From contig CAJLBJ010000001.1 in NCBI GenBank assembly GCA_905204935.1, forward strand, positions 62,001 to 126,000: 64,000 nucleotides of DNA, given 5' to 3'. A model generated the notes under the pieces. It saw nothing but the letters and a program-made list of their open reading frames with translations. It searched no databases and was not told the origin of the DNA. A program made the position numbers and the translations under genes. The DNA is from an uncultured Lactobacillus sp. (GTDB lineage Bacteria > Bacillota > Bacilli > Lactobacillales > Lactobacillaceae). The first letter of the stretch is position 1. Each line of letters begins with the position of its first letter. Positions 26,994 to 33,937 of this stretch are shown here, in pieces.

Positions 26994-27010
26994 TGTTACA
27001 TTTTCTAACA
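26994..27010 (-). promoter_or_regulatory. GlnR/TnrA-type operator
   Basis: The minus strand reads TGTTAGAAAATGTAACA, a perfect match to TGTNA-N7-TNACA, eight bases upstream of the glnR -35 hexamer. This fits autorepression of glnRA by GlnR. Confidence 0.85.
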
Positions 27011-27043
27011 TCAAATTAAAATCCTGTGAATTTCACTTAAAAA

Positions 27044-27976
27044 TCAATGTTCTAACCATATTTCCACATCATTTATAACTTGTGTTAATTCTTCTGGATG
27101 TAAGACCAAATCATACCAATTAACATTCATCTTATTTCTAAACCATGTCAACTGACGTTTAGCATAATGACGTGAATTTTTTTTAGCTTCTACACTACAC
27201 TCCTCTAGGGTTTTCAAGCCTTGAAGATATGGATAAAATTCTTTATAACCAATACCTTTTCCACTTGGTAAATCACTACCTCCATGAGCATACAAATACT
27301 TAACTTCTTCTAACAAACCTTGTGTTAACATCAAATCAACTCTACGATTAATCCGTTCATACAATACATCTCGCTGCGTCGTCAAACCAATTAAAAATGG
27401 ATCGAATTCTAAACTTGCTTGATCTGCTTGCTGCGAAAATAATCGTCCTGTTTTTTCAATCACTTCTAAAGCACGCACAACACGCCGTTCGTTAGTCACT
27501 GGAATTTTTTGTGCTGCTAATAAATCCGTTTTAGCCAATTCTTCCCATAAAGCTTGTTGCCCTTTTTCTTTTGCAAATGCATGCCACTTATTACGGATAA
27601 CTTCTTGACTATCATATTTATCATTTCCAAGGCTAAAATTATCTAATAGTGCTTGTAAATAAAAACCTGTCCCACCAACAATTAACGGCAATTTACCTTG
27701 TGCTTGAATTTCTTTGATAGCTTTACGACATTTTTCAATGAAAAGCGCAACAGAAAAACGTTCGTCTATATTACATTCATCTATTAAATAATGTTTAATC
27801 CCCCGCATTTCTGACGGAGTAATCTTAGCTGTTCCTACATCTAATTTACGGTAGACTTGCATTGAATCCCCTGAAATTATCTCTGCATTAAATTTTTTTG
27901 CTAATTCAATTGATAAATTCGTTTTACCAACCGCAGTCGGTCCAACAATTAACAAAATTTTTTGTCCAGTTTGCAA
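27044..27976 (-). CDS. miaA: tRNA dimethylallyltransferase
   Basis: A 310-residue enzyme that adds the dimethylallyl group to A37 of tRNAs reading UNN codons. The P-loop is VGPTAVGKTNLS, followed by ISGDSMQVYRKLDVGTAK and the GGTGFYLQAL loop. RQLTWFRN near the C terminus is also typical. The start is uncertain: an ATG at 27991 overlaps a GGGGAG that would serve a TTG at 27976, and I favour the latter. It lies upstream of glnR, as in several lactic acid bacteria. Confidence 0.92.
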   Translation of the reverse strand: MQTGQKILLIVGPTAVGKTNLSIELAKKFNAEIISGDSMQVYRKLDVGTAKITPSEMRGIKHYLIDECNIDERFSVALFIEKCRKAIKEIQAQGKLPLIVGGTGFYLQALLDNFSLGNDKYDSQEVIRNKWHAFAKEKGQQALWEELAKTDLLAAQKIPVTNERRVVRALEVIEKTGRLFSQQADQASLEFDPFLIGLTTQRDVLYERINRRVDLMLTQGLLEEVKYLYAHGGSDLPSGKGIGYKEFYPYLQGLKTLEECSVEAKKNSRHYAKRQLTWFRNKMNVNWYDLVLHPEELTQVINDVEIWLEH

Positions 27977-28134
27977 TCTTTTTCTCCCCATCTTTTATAT
28001 TTTCGTTATTATTTTAACATTTATCAAACTTTTTAGGAGTTATATCTAGATATTTTTTCAATTATCGTTCATAATGGATATCAGAAGTATTTCATTGGTA
28101 AAAAATGAAAACTTTATTAAAAGGAGGGAATCTC

Positions 28135-28311
28135 ATGAAATCATTTGGTAAAGGCTTTTTCTTTGGTGTCGTTTCAACAATCGGTGCTTTAGCAGGTGCT
28201 GCTTTTGCATTTAAGAAAACTGTTGTTGAACCAATCGAAGAACGCGAAGCTATCTTAGAAGAACATCGTAAACGCGCTTTACGTAAAAGTCGCTCTGCTC
28301 ATCAAGGATAA
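28135..28311 (+). CDS. DUF3042 family small membrane protein
   Basis: A 58-residue protein starting MKSFGKGFFFG behind a strong AAGGAGGG. One membrane segment covers about residues 7-26, followed by the conserved FKKTVVEPIEE and a basic, charged tail. This is the DUF3042 pattern of lactic acid bacteria; the function is unknown. It is a single gene on the plus strand between miaA and the rhodanese gene and is closed by a bidirectional terminator. The promoter is not clear. Confidence 0.85.
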   Translation: MKSFGKGFFFGVVSTIGALAGAAFAFKKTVVEPIEEREAILEEHRKRALRKSRSAHQG

Positions 28312-28313
28312 TC

Positions 28314-28358
28314 TTAATAAAAAATGGCTCGGATTTAAACCGAGCCATTTTTTATTAA
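28314..28358. terminator. Bidirectional terminator between the DUF3042 gene and the rhodanese gene
   Basis: A 19-base inverted repeat TTAATAAAAAATGGCTCGG around a 7-base loop, with A- and T-rich sides. It overlaps the end of the rhodanese gene and serves both strands. Confidence 0.92.
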
Positions 28359-28783
28359 TCTTGATACTTCTTCTTTTTGGTTTTACCATCCCATTTATCG
28401 TAACCGTTTTTTAAAATCACTAAATCACGATAGCCTTTTTTATGCAATTGTAATGCTGCACGTACAGCCATGGAACGGCCTGTTTCATAGATATAAATCG
28501 GTGTATCTTTGCGCAAACTATTTTCATACAACTTAAATTGAGACAATGGCATATTACGTGCACCTAAAATGTGTCCTGCTTCAAAGTTAGCAGCTTCTCG
28601 TACATCGATAACTTGTGCTTTCCGCATACCTTCTTTGAATTCTGCGTTATCAACAATTTTAGCAACTCTCTTACCACGCCAATTCAAATACATCGGATAA
28701 AAAATCATCCATAAGATAATAATAATTAAAATTACATTAATCACATACCATATGCTAATTTGTCCTAAAAGAAACAATCCCAA
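28355..28783 (-). CDS. Membrane-anchored rhodanese-like protein without catalytic cysteine
   Basis: A 142-residue protein with an N-terminal membrane segment (about 8-30) and one rhodanese domain (about 45-135). Conserved parts are AQVIDVREAANFEAGHILGARNMP and LKNGYDKWDG. The active loop, normally C-x4-R-S, reads YETGRSMAVR, and the whole protein has no cysteine. It therefore cannot act as a classical sulfurtransferase and may bind a ligand or be a structural remnant. It resembles B. subtilis YqhL in architecture and in lying next to glcK. It ends the rpmG-to-glcK series of genes. Confidence 0.85.
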   Translation of the reverse strand: MGLFLLGQISIWYVINVILIIIILWMIFYPMYLNWRGKRVAKIVDNAEFKEGMRKAQVIDVREAANFEAGHILGARNMPLSQFKLYENSLRKDTPIYIYETGRSMAVRAALQLHKKGYRDLVILKNGYDKWDGKTKKKKYQD

Positions 28784-28806
28784 AAACTCCTCTCAATTCT
28801 AATTAA

Positions 28807-29769
28807 TTATTGAAATTTTAAAGCTAATGAAGCTGCACCAATTACACCAGCATCATTACCAAGTTGAGCTAACTTAATCTTAGTAGTATTTCTAATCGTA
28901 GGGAATGCAAATTCTGCAAAGTAAGCTTTAACTTGATCTAACAAAAAGTCGCCGGCTGCAGAAACTCCTCCACCGATTACGATATATTCTGGATTAAGTG
29001 TACTTGCAAGATTAGCACAAGCTAAACCTAAATAACGACACACACGATCAACTACACTTTTAGCCAAGAAATCACCGGCTTTAGCCAAATCAAATACTAA
29101 CTTAGAAGTTACTTCTTCACCATTATCCAATGTTTGTTTCAACTGCGATTCACCAGCAAATTCTTCTGCCATTTCACGCGCAACACGAACTACCCCAGTA
29201 GCGGAAGCATAAGTTTCTAAACAACCTTTATTACCACATGTACATTGATATCCACCTGGTTCAACATTAACATGGCCAATTTCACCACCAGCACCCATTC
29301 CATGAACCATAGCACCGTTAGCGATAATACCGCCACCTACACCAGTACCTAAAGTCATAAATACAACATCTGCTGCATTATCGCCTGCACCCATCCAACG
29401 TTCACCTAACGCTGCAACGTTAGCATCGTTATCGATAGCAAACTTAATCTTAGTTTGTGTTTCAATTTGTTCTTTGACATTTTGAACAGTTTTCCAATTT
29501 AGATTGTACGCTCCTACAACCGTACCTTTTTCTAAGTCGACAGTCCCTGGAGTACCCATACCGATTCCAACAAATTGTTCAGGGGTCATATTGTATAAGT
29601 CTAAATGATGGTTAATCGAATCAATAATATCTGGAACAATGTGAGAACCTTCATCTAAAATATTAGTTTCGATGCTCCATTTTTGTTGAATTTCGCCTGC
29701 AAGTGTCAAAATAGCAAACTTGATAGTTGTACCACCCAAATCAATACCAATTAGTTTTTTATCCATCAT
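28807..29769 (-). CDS. glcK: ROK-family glucokinase
   Basis: A 320-residue glucokinase that feeds glucose 6-phosphate into glycolysis. The ATP site IGIDLGGTTIKFAIL, the sugar-binding NDANVAALGE and GTGVGGGI, and the zinc motif CTCGNKGCLE are all present. Length is typical. It lies between yqgQ and the rhodanese gene, the same neighbourhood as in B. subtilis (yqgQ-glcK-yqhL region). No catabolite site was recognised. Confidence 0.96.
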   Translation of the reverse strand: MMDKKLIGIDLGGTTIKFAILTLAGEIQQKWSIETNILDEGSHIVPDIIDSINHHLDLYNMTPEQFVGIGMGTPGTVDLEKGTVVGAYNLNWKTVQNVKEQIETQTKIKFAIDNDANVAALGERWMGAGDNAADVVFMTLGTGVGGGIIANGAMVHGMGAGGEIGHVNVEPGGYQCTCGNKGCLETYASATGVVRVAREMAEEFAGESQLKQTLDNGEEVTSKLVFDLAKAGDFLAKSVVDRVCRYLGLACANLASTLNPEYIVIGGGVSAAGDFLLDQVKAYFAEFAFPTIRNTTKIKLAQLGNDAGVIGAASLALKFQ

Positions 29770-29788
29770 ATTTCATCTCCTAAAACTT

Positions 29789-29995
29789 TTAGCCTTGTGA
29801 TCGTTTTTCTTCTAATCTATGTTCTCGTGTTAATACAAGTTTAGCACTAATAAAAGTTTTTTCATCGATTACACCGGCTTTATGCAAATGATCTAACTCT
29901 AACGCCATTAATTCGATATCCCACATCCTTTTTCCTACATAAACAAAAACGCCAAAATTTTTCAAAAGTTGCTGAACATCATACAGAGTTTTCAT
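29789..29995 (-). CDS. yqgQ: YqgQ family protein (DUF910)
   Basis: A 68-residue protein of the YqgQ family, a small helical protein placed before glcK in Firmicutes. YDVQQLLKNFGVFVYVGKR, GVIDEKTF and a basic tail with REHRLEEKRS match the family pattern. The biochemical function is not known. It lies 19 bases before glcK and 28 after the rhomboid gene, so it is part of the same transcript. Confidence 0.9.
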   Translation of the reverse strand: MKTLYDVQQLLKNFGVFVYVGKRMWDIELMALELDHLHKAGVIDEKTFISAKLVLTREHRLEEKRSQG

Positions 29996-30023
29996 CAGAC
30001 CATCTCCTTAATTATACTGAATA

Positions 30024-30689
30024 TTAAAGATTTTTTAAACCTATATTCCACATTAAAACATAAATAATGACCAATGCAATTAAAGCCAAAATACGTTTAT
30101 GTCTTTCAATCATGCCTTTTCTTGGTAAGCCAACAATGTAAGCTAATAAAAAGCCAGCAAACAACCCACCTAAATGTCCACTCAAATCAGCATTACCAAC
30201 AAAACTAAAAGCAACATTTAAGATAATTAATAACAAAAATTGTTTAGCATATGCTCGTAAATAAGGATTATTTTTAAAATTTTCAGCTAACATGAAAAAT
30301 GCACCAAATAATCCAAATAAAGCAGTACTTGCCCCAGCGGAAATACCTGGATTAAATGCAAAACTTGCTAAATTCCCACCAATTCCACTTAATAAATATA
30401 AAAGTAAATATCTTGTTGGGCCAAAAAGCATTTCGATTTGCATTCCAATAAAATAAAGCGTCACCATATTTAAAATCAAATGTTCGATCCCAATATGTAA
30501 AAACATTGGTGTAAATAAACGCCACCATTGTCCTAAAGCAATTAATGGATTAAATTTTGCACCAAATGCCAATAAAACATTGACGCTTTCACTTCCTCCA
30601 ACAACTGTCATCAATAGATAGACAACTATATTGACAGCTATCAAGCTATACGTTATCCATGGTTTACCAGCTAATTTTTCCTTTAACAT
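30024..30689 (-). CDS. Rhomboid family intramembrane serine protease
   Basis: A 221-residue protein with six to seven membrane segments. The catalytic serine lies in GASTALFGLFG and the catalytic histidine in LSGHLGGLFAGF. The EHLILNMVTLYFIG stretch carries the conserved His and Asn of the second segment. The substrate is unknown. I start at the ATG at 30689 behind GGTGGGGGA, which overlaps fthC by 26 bases; an earlier ATG at 30707 has no ribosome site. It resembles the membrane domain of B. subtilis YqgP (GluP) and has the same glcK neighbourhood. Confidence 0.92.
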   Translation of the reverse strand: MLKEKLAGKPWITYSLIAVNIVVYLLMTVVGGSESVNVLLAFGAKFNPLIALGQWWRLFTPMFLHIGIEHLILNMVTLYFIGMQIEMLFGPTRYLLLYLLSGIGGNLASFAFNPGISAGASTALFGLFGAFFMLAENFKNNPYLRAYAKQFLLLIILNVAFSFVGNADLSGHLGGLFAGFLLAYIVGLPRKGMIERHKRILALIALVIIYVLMWNIGLKNL

Positions 30690-31254
30690 TTTCAAATCCC
30701 CCACCATTTACTGTAATCACATAATCAACGTCAACATCCGTCGCGTCTATTTGCCATAATGGTTCAGGAAAAAAACGTAGCTCATCTGCTAAAGCAATTG
30801 TTACGCCACGATAGTCTTTTAAATAACGATCATAAAAGCCACCACCATATCCTACCCGCTTACCATTTGCACTAAAAGCAACACCTGGAACAATTATTAA
30901 ATCAATTTGATCCTTAGGAAGCGTTGTTTCTAAAGATCCATTAGGTTCAATTACACCAAATGCTGTTTTTTTAAATGTTGTAGATTCTGTCATTTCAATA
31001 AAACGCATTTGATTTCCAGGTAATGTTTGTGGTAGTACAACTTGTTTTTGAGCATTTAAAGCTGTTAAAATCAACGATTTAGTATCTAATTCTAGATTGG
31101 TGCTCAATGTCAACGCAACAGTTTTTGCTTCTTTCCATGCACTTGTTTGCAACAATTTAGCTTGTAACTTTGCTAAAGCATATAATTGTTGTTCTTGAAA
31201 GCGACTTGCTAGACGTTTTAATTGTTGTTTTCTAAATACTTCCTTAGTCAACAT
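30664..31254 (-). CDS. 5-formyltetrahydrofolate cyclo-ligase
   Basis: A 196-residue enzyme that converts 5-formyltetrahydrofolate to 5,10-methenyltetrahydrofolate using ATP. The hallmark is the C-terminal PGVAFSANGKRVGYGGGFYDRYL. The N terminus has basic residues of the KEVFRKQQLKRLASRF type. The ATG at 31254 lies 8 bases after AAGGAG; a GTG just before it is less well spaced. Only about 48 bases separate it from the rpmG stop, and they contain a terminator. Common symbols for this gene are fthC, ygfA and yqgN. Confidence 0.93.
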   Translation of the reverse strand: MLTKEVFRKQQLKRLASRFQEQQLYALAKLQAKLLQTSAWKEAKTVALTLSTNLELDTKSLILTALNAQKQVVLPQTLPGNQMRFIEMTESTTFKKTAFGVIEPNGSLETTLPKDQIDLIIVPGVAFSANGKRVGYGGGFYDRYLKDYRGVTIALADELRFFPEPLWQIDATDVDVDYVITVNGGGFENVKGKISW

Positions 31255-31279
31255 CACAAAATCTCCTTATAAAGAAAAA

Positions 31280-31304
31280 AACAACAGGGTATTAACCTGT
31301 TGTT
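31280..31304 (-). terminator. Terminator or attenuator between rpmG and the cyclo-ligase gene
   Basis: AACAACAGG and CCTGTTGTT form a perfect 9-bp stem with a 7-base loop, followed on the minus strand by eight T. It overlaps the rpmG stop codon. Confidence 0.88.
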
Positions 31305-31452
31305 ATTTTGTTTCGCGATGTACTGTTACTTTGTGATCGCGTGGGCAGTATTTTTTAAGCTCAATGCGATCTGGATTATTACGCTTATTTTTGCTTGTCA
31401 AGTATGTTTGTTCATGACATTCTGTACATTCCAATGTAATATTTACACGCAT
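31303..31452 (-). CDS. rpmG: 50S ribosomal protein L33
   Basis: A 49-residue L33, read directly from the minus strand. It starts [20 protein letters not shown] and ends [10 protein letters not shown]. Cysteines at 9 and 12 form a CxxC pair, and a single Cys lies in KKYCPRDH, as in B. subtilis RpmGA. A GGAGG ribosome site precedes the ATG. A terminator overlaps its stop codon. It lies between the penicillin-binding protein gene and the cyclo-ligase gene. Confidence 0.95.
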   Translation of the reverse strand: MRVNITLECTECHEQTYLTSKNKRNNPDRIELKKYCPRDHKVTVHRETK

Positions 31453-31516
31453 GTTTCAAACCTCCAAACTACGTCTCAATTTCAGCAAGACACACCTAGG
31501 TGCCTTCAACGTTAAT

Positions 31517-31525
31517 ATCATATCA
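31517..31525 (-). promoter_or_regulatory. Extended -10 promoter of rpmG
   Basis: The minus strand reads TGATATGAT about 65 bases before the rpmG ATG. TAGCAT lies 17 bases further upstream as a weak -35. Confidence 0.5.
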
Positions 31526-31672
31526 TCTTTTAAAGTTGAATGCTAGTATTTTTTACTTTTTTTGTTAAGTATTTTACCTTGACACTAAAAACTACTTTAC
31601 TCAATCGGTTTCTTTAAAGCTATTTCAAAAGTGATAATACTAAATTCCACCCCAAAATTAAATAAGAAAAAC

Positions 31673-31688
31673 ACTTGAATATACAAGT
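31673..31688 (-). terminator. Short terminator after the penicillin-binding protein gene
   Basis: On the minus strand ACTTG-tatatt-CAAGT is followed by GTTTTTCTTATTT. The stem is only 5 bp, so this is a weak candidate, but it lies 7 bases after the stop. Confidence 0.5.
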
Positions 31689-31694
31689 TAGCTA

Positions 31695-33749
31695 CTATTC
31701 TAATCCATCATTACTCATAACTTGACTCCAGAATGCTTCATAAATTTTTTTAGCTGCATCCGTATTAACCCCAGTTGCCTTGGTAGTTCCTGGAAATGCC
31801 AACGCGATAACAACTTTGGCATCATCTGAAGGTGCATAGCTCACTAAACTTAACGTTTCTGTTTCAGCAGTTCCATGATAAGTTGTAGCAGTACCGGTTT
31901 TAGCACTGACTGATGGTTTCATGTCTTGGAACTTACTACCAGTTCTCCATGGACTAGTACCATGAACTACCTTCCAAAAACCATCTTTAACAACCTTCCA
32001 TTGTGAATTTGTAGCAGGAACCACATTTAAAACATTTGGAGTAAACTCATAAACCGTTGAACCCAACGAGCCATCTGAATTAGTTTCACGAATTGATTCA
32101 AGAATATGTGGTTGCATTCGATAACCACCATTTGCAATGGTCGATGCATATTGTGCCAATTGTAATGTCGTATATGAATCATAGTTCCCAAATGATAAGT
32201 CAAGCGCCTTACCTATATCAGCTTGACTTGATGGACCTTCAAACCCAGTTGATTCACCAGGAATATCAATCCCTGTCTTAACACCTAAACCAAATTGTTT
32301 AAAATAACCACGCAATTTATCAAAAATCGAAGTCGGTAATGATAATGCAGCACCTGGAACATAGTTAAACCCACCTTCTAGCATTGCTAATTTCATCATA
32401 TATACGTTTGAAGAAACCATCAACGCATCAGAAGCAGTTAAAGCTACTGATCCATTACGGTTAAATAAAGAAGACTTAACCGGTGTTCCTTTTAATTTAA
32501 TTGGTTCATCGACTAATGTGTTACTTTGCGGAGTAATAACTCCCGATAATAAACCGCCAATAACTGTTGCTCCTTTAACAACAGATCCCATTACATAACT
32601 TTGATTAACCGCGCCTAAAGCATTTTCTGTAACTTTTCCTGTCTCTAAATCACGATTAACTCCCGCCAAGGCATAAATCGCACCCGTATTAGGATTCATT
32701 ACAACAGCATATGCTCCTGGTAAATATGGATTAGATCCCTTAATAGAATTAACAGCATCTTCCATAATCTGTTGTACTGTATTTTGGAACTGTGAATTAA
32801 TCGTTAATACTAAATTATCTCCAGGTTTTCCGCCATATTTTTCAACTTCATCAACAATCGAACCGTTTTGCGTCTCAACATCTGTGATTGCTTTTGTTCC
32901 TTTTAAAACATCTTCATATTTAGATTCGATATAACTTGAACCAACACTATCATTACGCGAATATCCTTGCGCTAATAGTGTATTAATAGAATCACTTGGT
33001 AACCCTTGTTTTTCAGTCGTAACCGTCCCAATCACACTCTTAACAGATTCGCCATTAGGATAACTACGCTTCCAACTAGTCCCAATCTTTATTCCAGGTA
33101 ATTTTGAAAGGTTTTCACCAACTTCTGCCATTTCTTTATCAGTAACATCACTTGTTTTTAAATAAACAGTTGATAAAGAATATGCTCCATTCATTTTACT
33201 ATATAAAATAGCTGCTTGTTTTTGTCTTCCACTTAAATTTGCTTGTAAATTATGTTGTTTAACATATTTTGATTCAGCTTTATACAAATCATCGGGTTGC
33301 AAACTATCAGCATTAGCAATCTTTTTTTTGACATTTTCTTCATGAATTGGATTTGCTAAATAATAGTCAATTTCATCCGCTAGATTGATATTTTCATCTT
33401 CTACGCTAATATATTTAGTCAAATCATTAGCAATTTGATACATAACTGTAGCTGAAACGTTTAAAGGTTTAGTATAAGTAATTGCACGTGAAGAATCGTT
33501 AGCCGCCAATAGCTTACCAGTAGAATCATAAATCATCCCACGTTGTACATTCGTTGTTTCTGTACGCACATCTCCACTGTTTACTTCAGCTTCAAACATT
33601 GGTCCATTCACAATTTGTAAACGTGCTAATTGGATAATTAAGGCAGCAAATAAAATAAAAACTATTACAAAAAGAAAGTTCAACCGAAAAGGAATATGTG
33701 AGTGCGGCGCTTTCTCATTTTTAGTGGTACTTCTTCTAATAAATTTCAC
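31695..33749 (-). CDS. Class B penicillin-binding protein (transpeptidase)
   Basis: A 684-residue peptidoglycan transpeptidase of the PBP2/PbpH type. A short cytoplasmic start and a membrane anchor lie near residues 23-45. The N-terminal dimerisation domain follows, with NVQRGMIYDSTGKLLAAN. The transpeptidase domain has the motifs SVVK (active serine), SSN and KTGT (in SAKTGTATT). The start is a GTG behind TAGGAGA. It lies upstream of rpmG, an arrangement also seen in enterococci. Whether it serves septal or side-wall synthesis cannot be told from the sequence. Confidence 0.92.
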   Translation of the reverse strand: MKFIRRSTTKNEKAPHSHIPFRLNFLFVIVFILFAALIIQLARLQIVNGPMFEAEVNSGDVRTETTNVQRGMIYDSTGKLLAANDSSRAITYTKPLNVSATVMYQIANDLTKYISVEDENINLADEIDYYLANPIHEENVKKKIANADSLQPDDLYKAESKYVKQHNLQANLSGRQKQAAILYSKMNGAYSLSTVYLKTSDVTDKEMAEVGENLSKLPGIKIGTSWKRSYPNGESVKSVIGTVTTEKQGLPSDSINTLLAQGYSRNDSVGSSYIESKYEDVLKGTKAITDVETQNGSIVDEVEKYGGKPGDNLVLTINSQFQNTVQQIMEDAVNSIKGSNPYLPGAYAVVMNPNTGAIYALAGVNRDLETGKVTENALGAVNQSYVMGSVVKGATVIGGLLSGVITPQSNTLVDEPIKLKGTPVKSSLFNRNGSVALTASDALMVSSNVYMMKLAMLEGGFNYVPGAALSLPTSIFDKLRGYFKQFGLGVKTGIDIPGESTGFEGPSSQADIGKALDLSFGNYDSYTTLQLAQYASTIANGGYRMQPHILESIRETNSDGSLGSTVYEFTPNVLNVVPATNSQWKVVKDGFWKVVHGTSPWRTGSKFQDMKPSVSAKTGTATTYHGTAETETLSLVSYAPSDDAKVVIALAFPGTTKATGVNTDAAKKIYEAFWSQVMSNDGLE

Positions 33750-33937
33750 AAAAGCTATCTCCTATCTCATCTTGCAACTATGCTTACACGTATTGCACAA
33801 ATTATATGGTATCACAAAGTATACCTTAACGGACACTTATTTGCGGTTAAAAATTTGTTAAAAGTTATTTTATTTACTAAACCCAACTCTAATTATGCTA
33901 TGATGAATTTAGACTTTAAACGAAAGGATTCCAGTCT
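33750..33937. other. Divergent intergenic region between the PBP gene and yfhO
   Basis: This 188-base region must hold both promoters. On the plus strand an extended -10 TGCTATGAT lies at 33896-33904, with the yfhO ribosome site AAAGGA following. On the minus strand TATAAT (33801-33806) and TATACT (33818-33823) are candidate -10 elements for the PBP gene, both with poor -35 hexamers. No small gene was seen. Confidence 0.5.

Noticed and set aside
28042-28053. Palindrome ATATCTAGATAT as an operator between miaA and the DUF3042 gene
   Set aside because: A 12-base AT-rich palindrome can easily arise by chance, and it sits at no clear position relative to either promoter.
31300-31515. 71-codon frame antisense to rpmG
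   Set aside because: The minus strand here encodes a clear L33 with a ribosome site, so the plus frame is a shadow.
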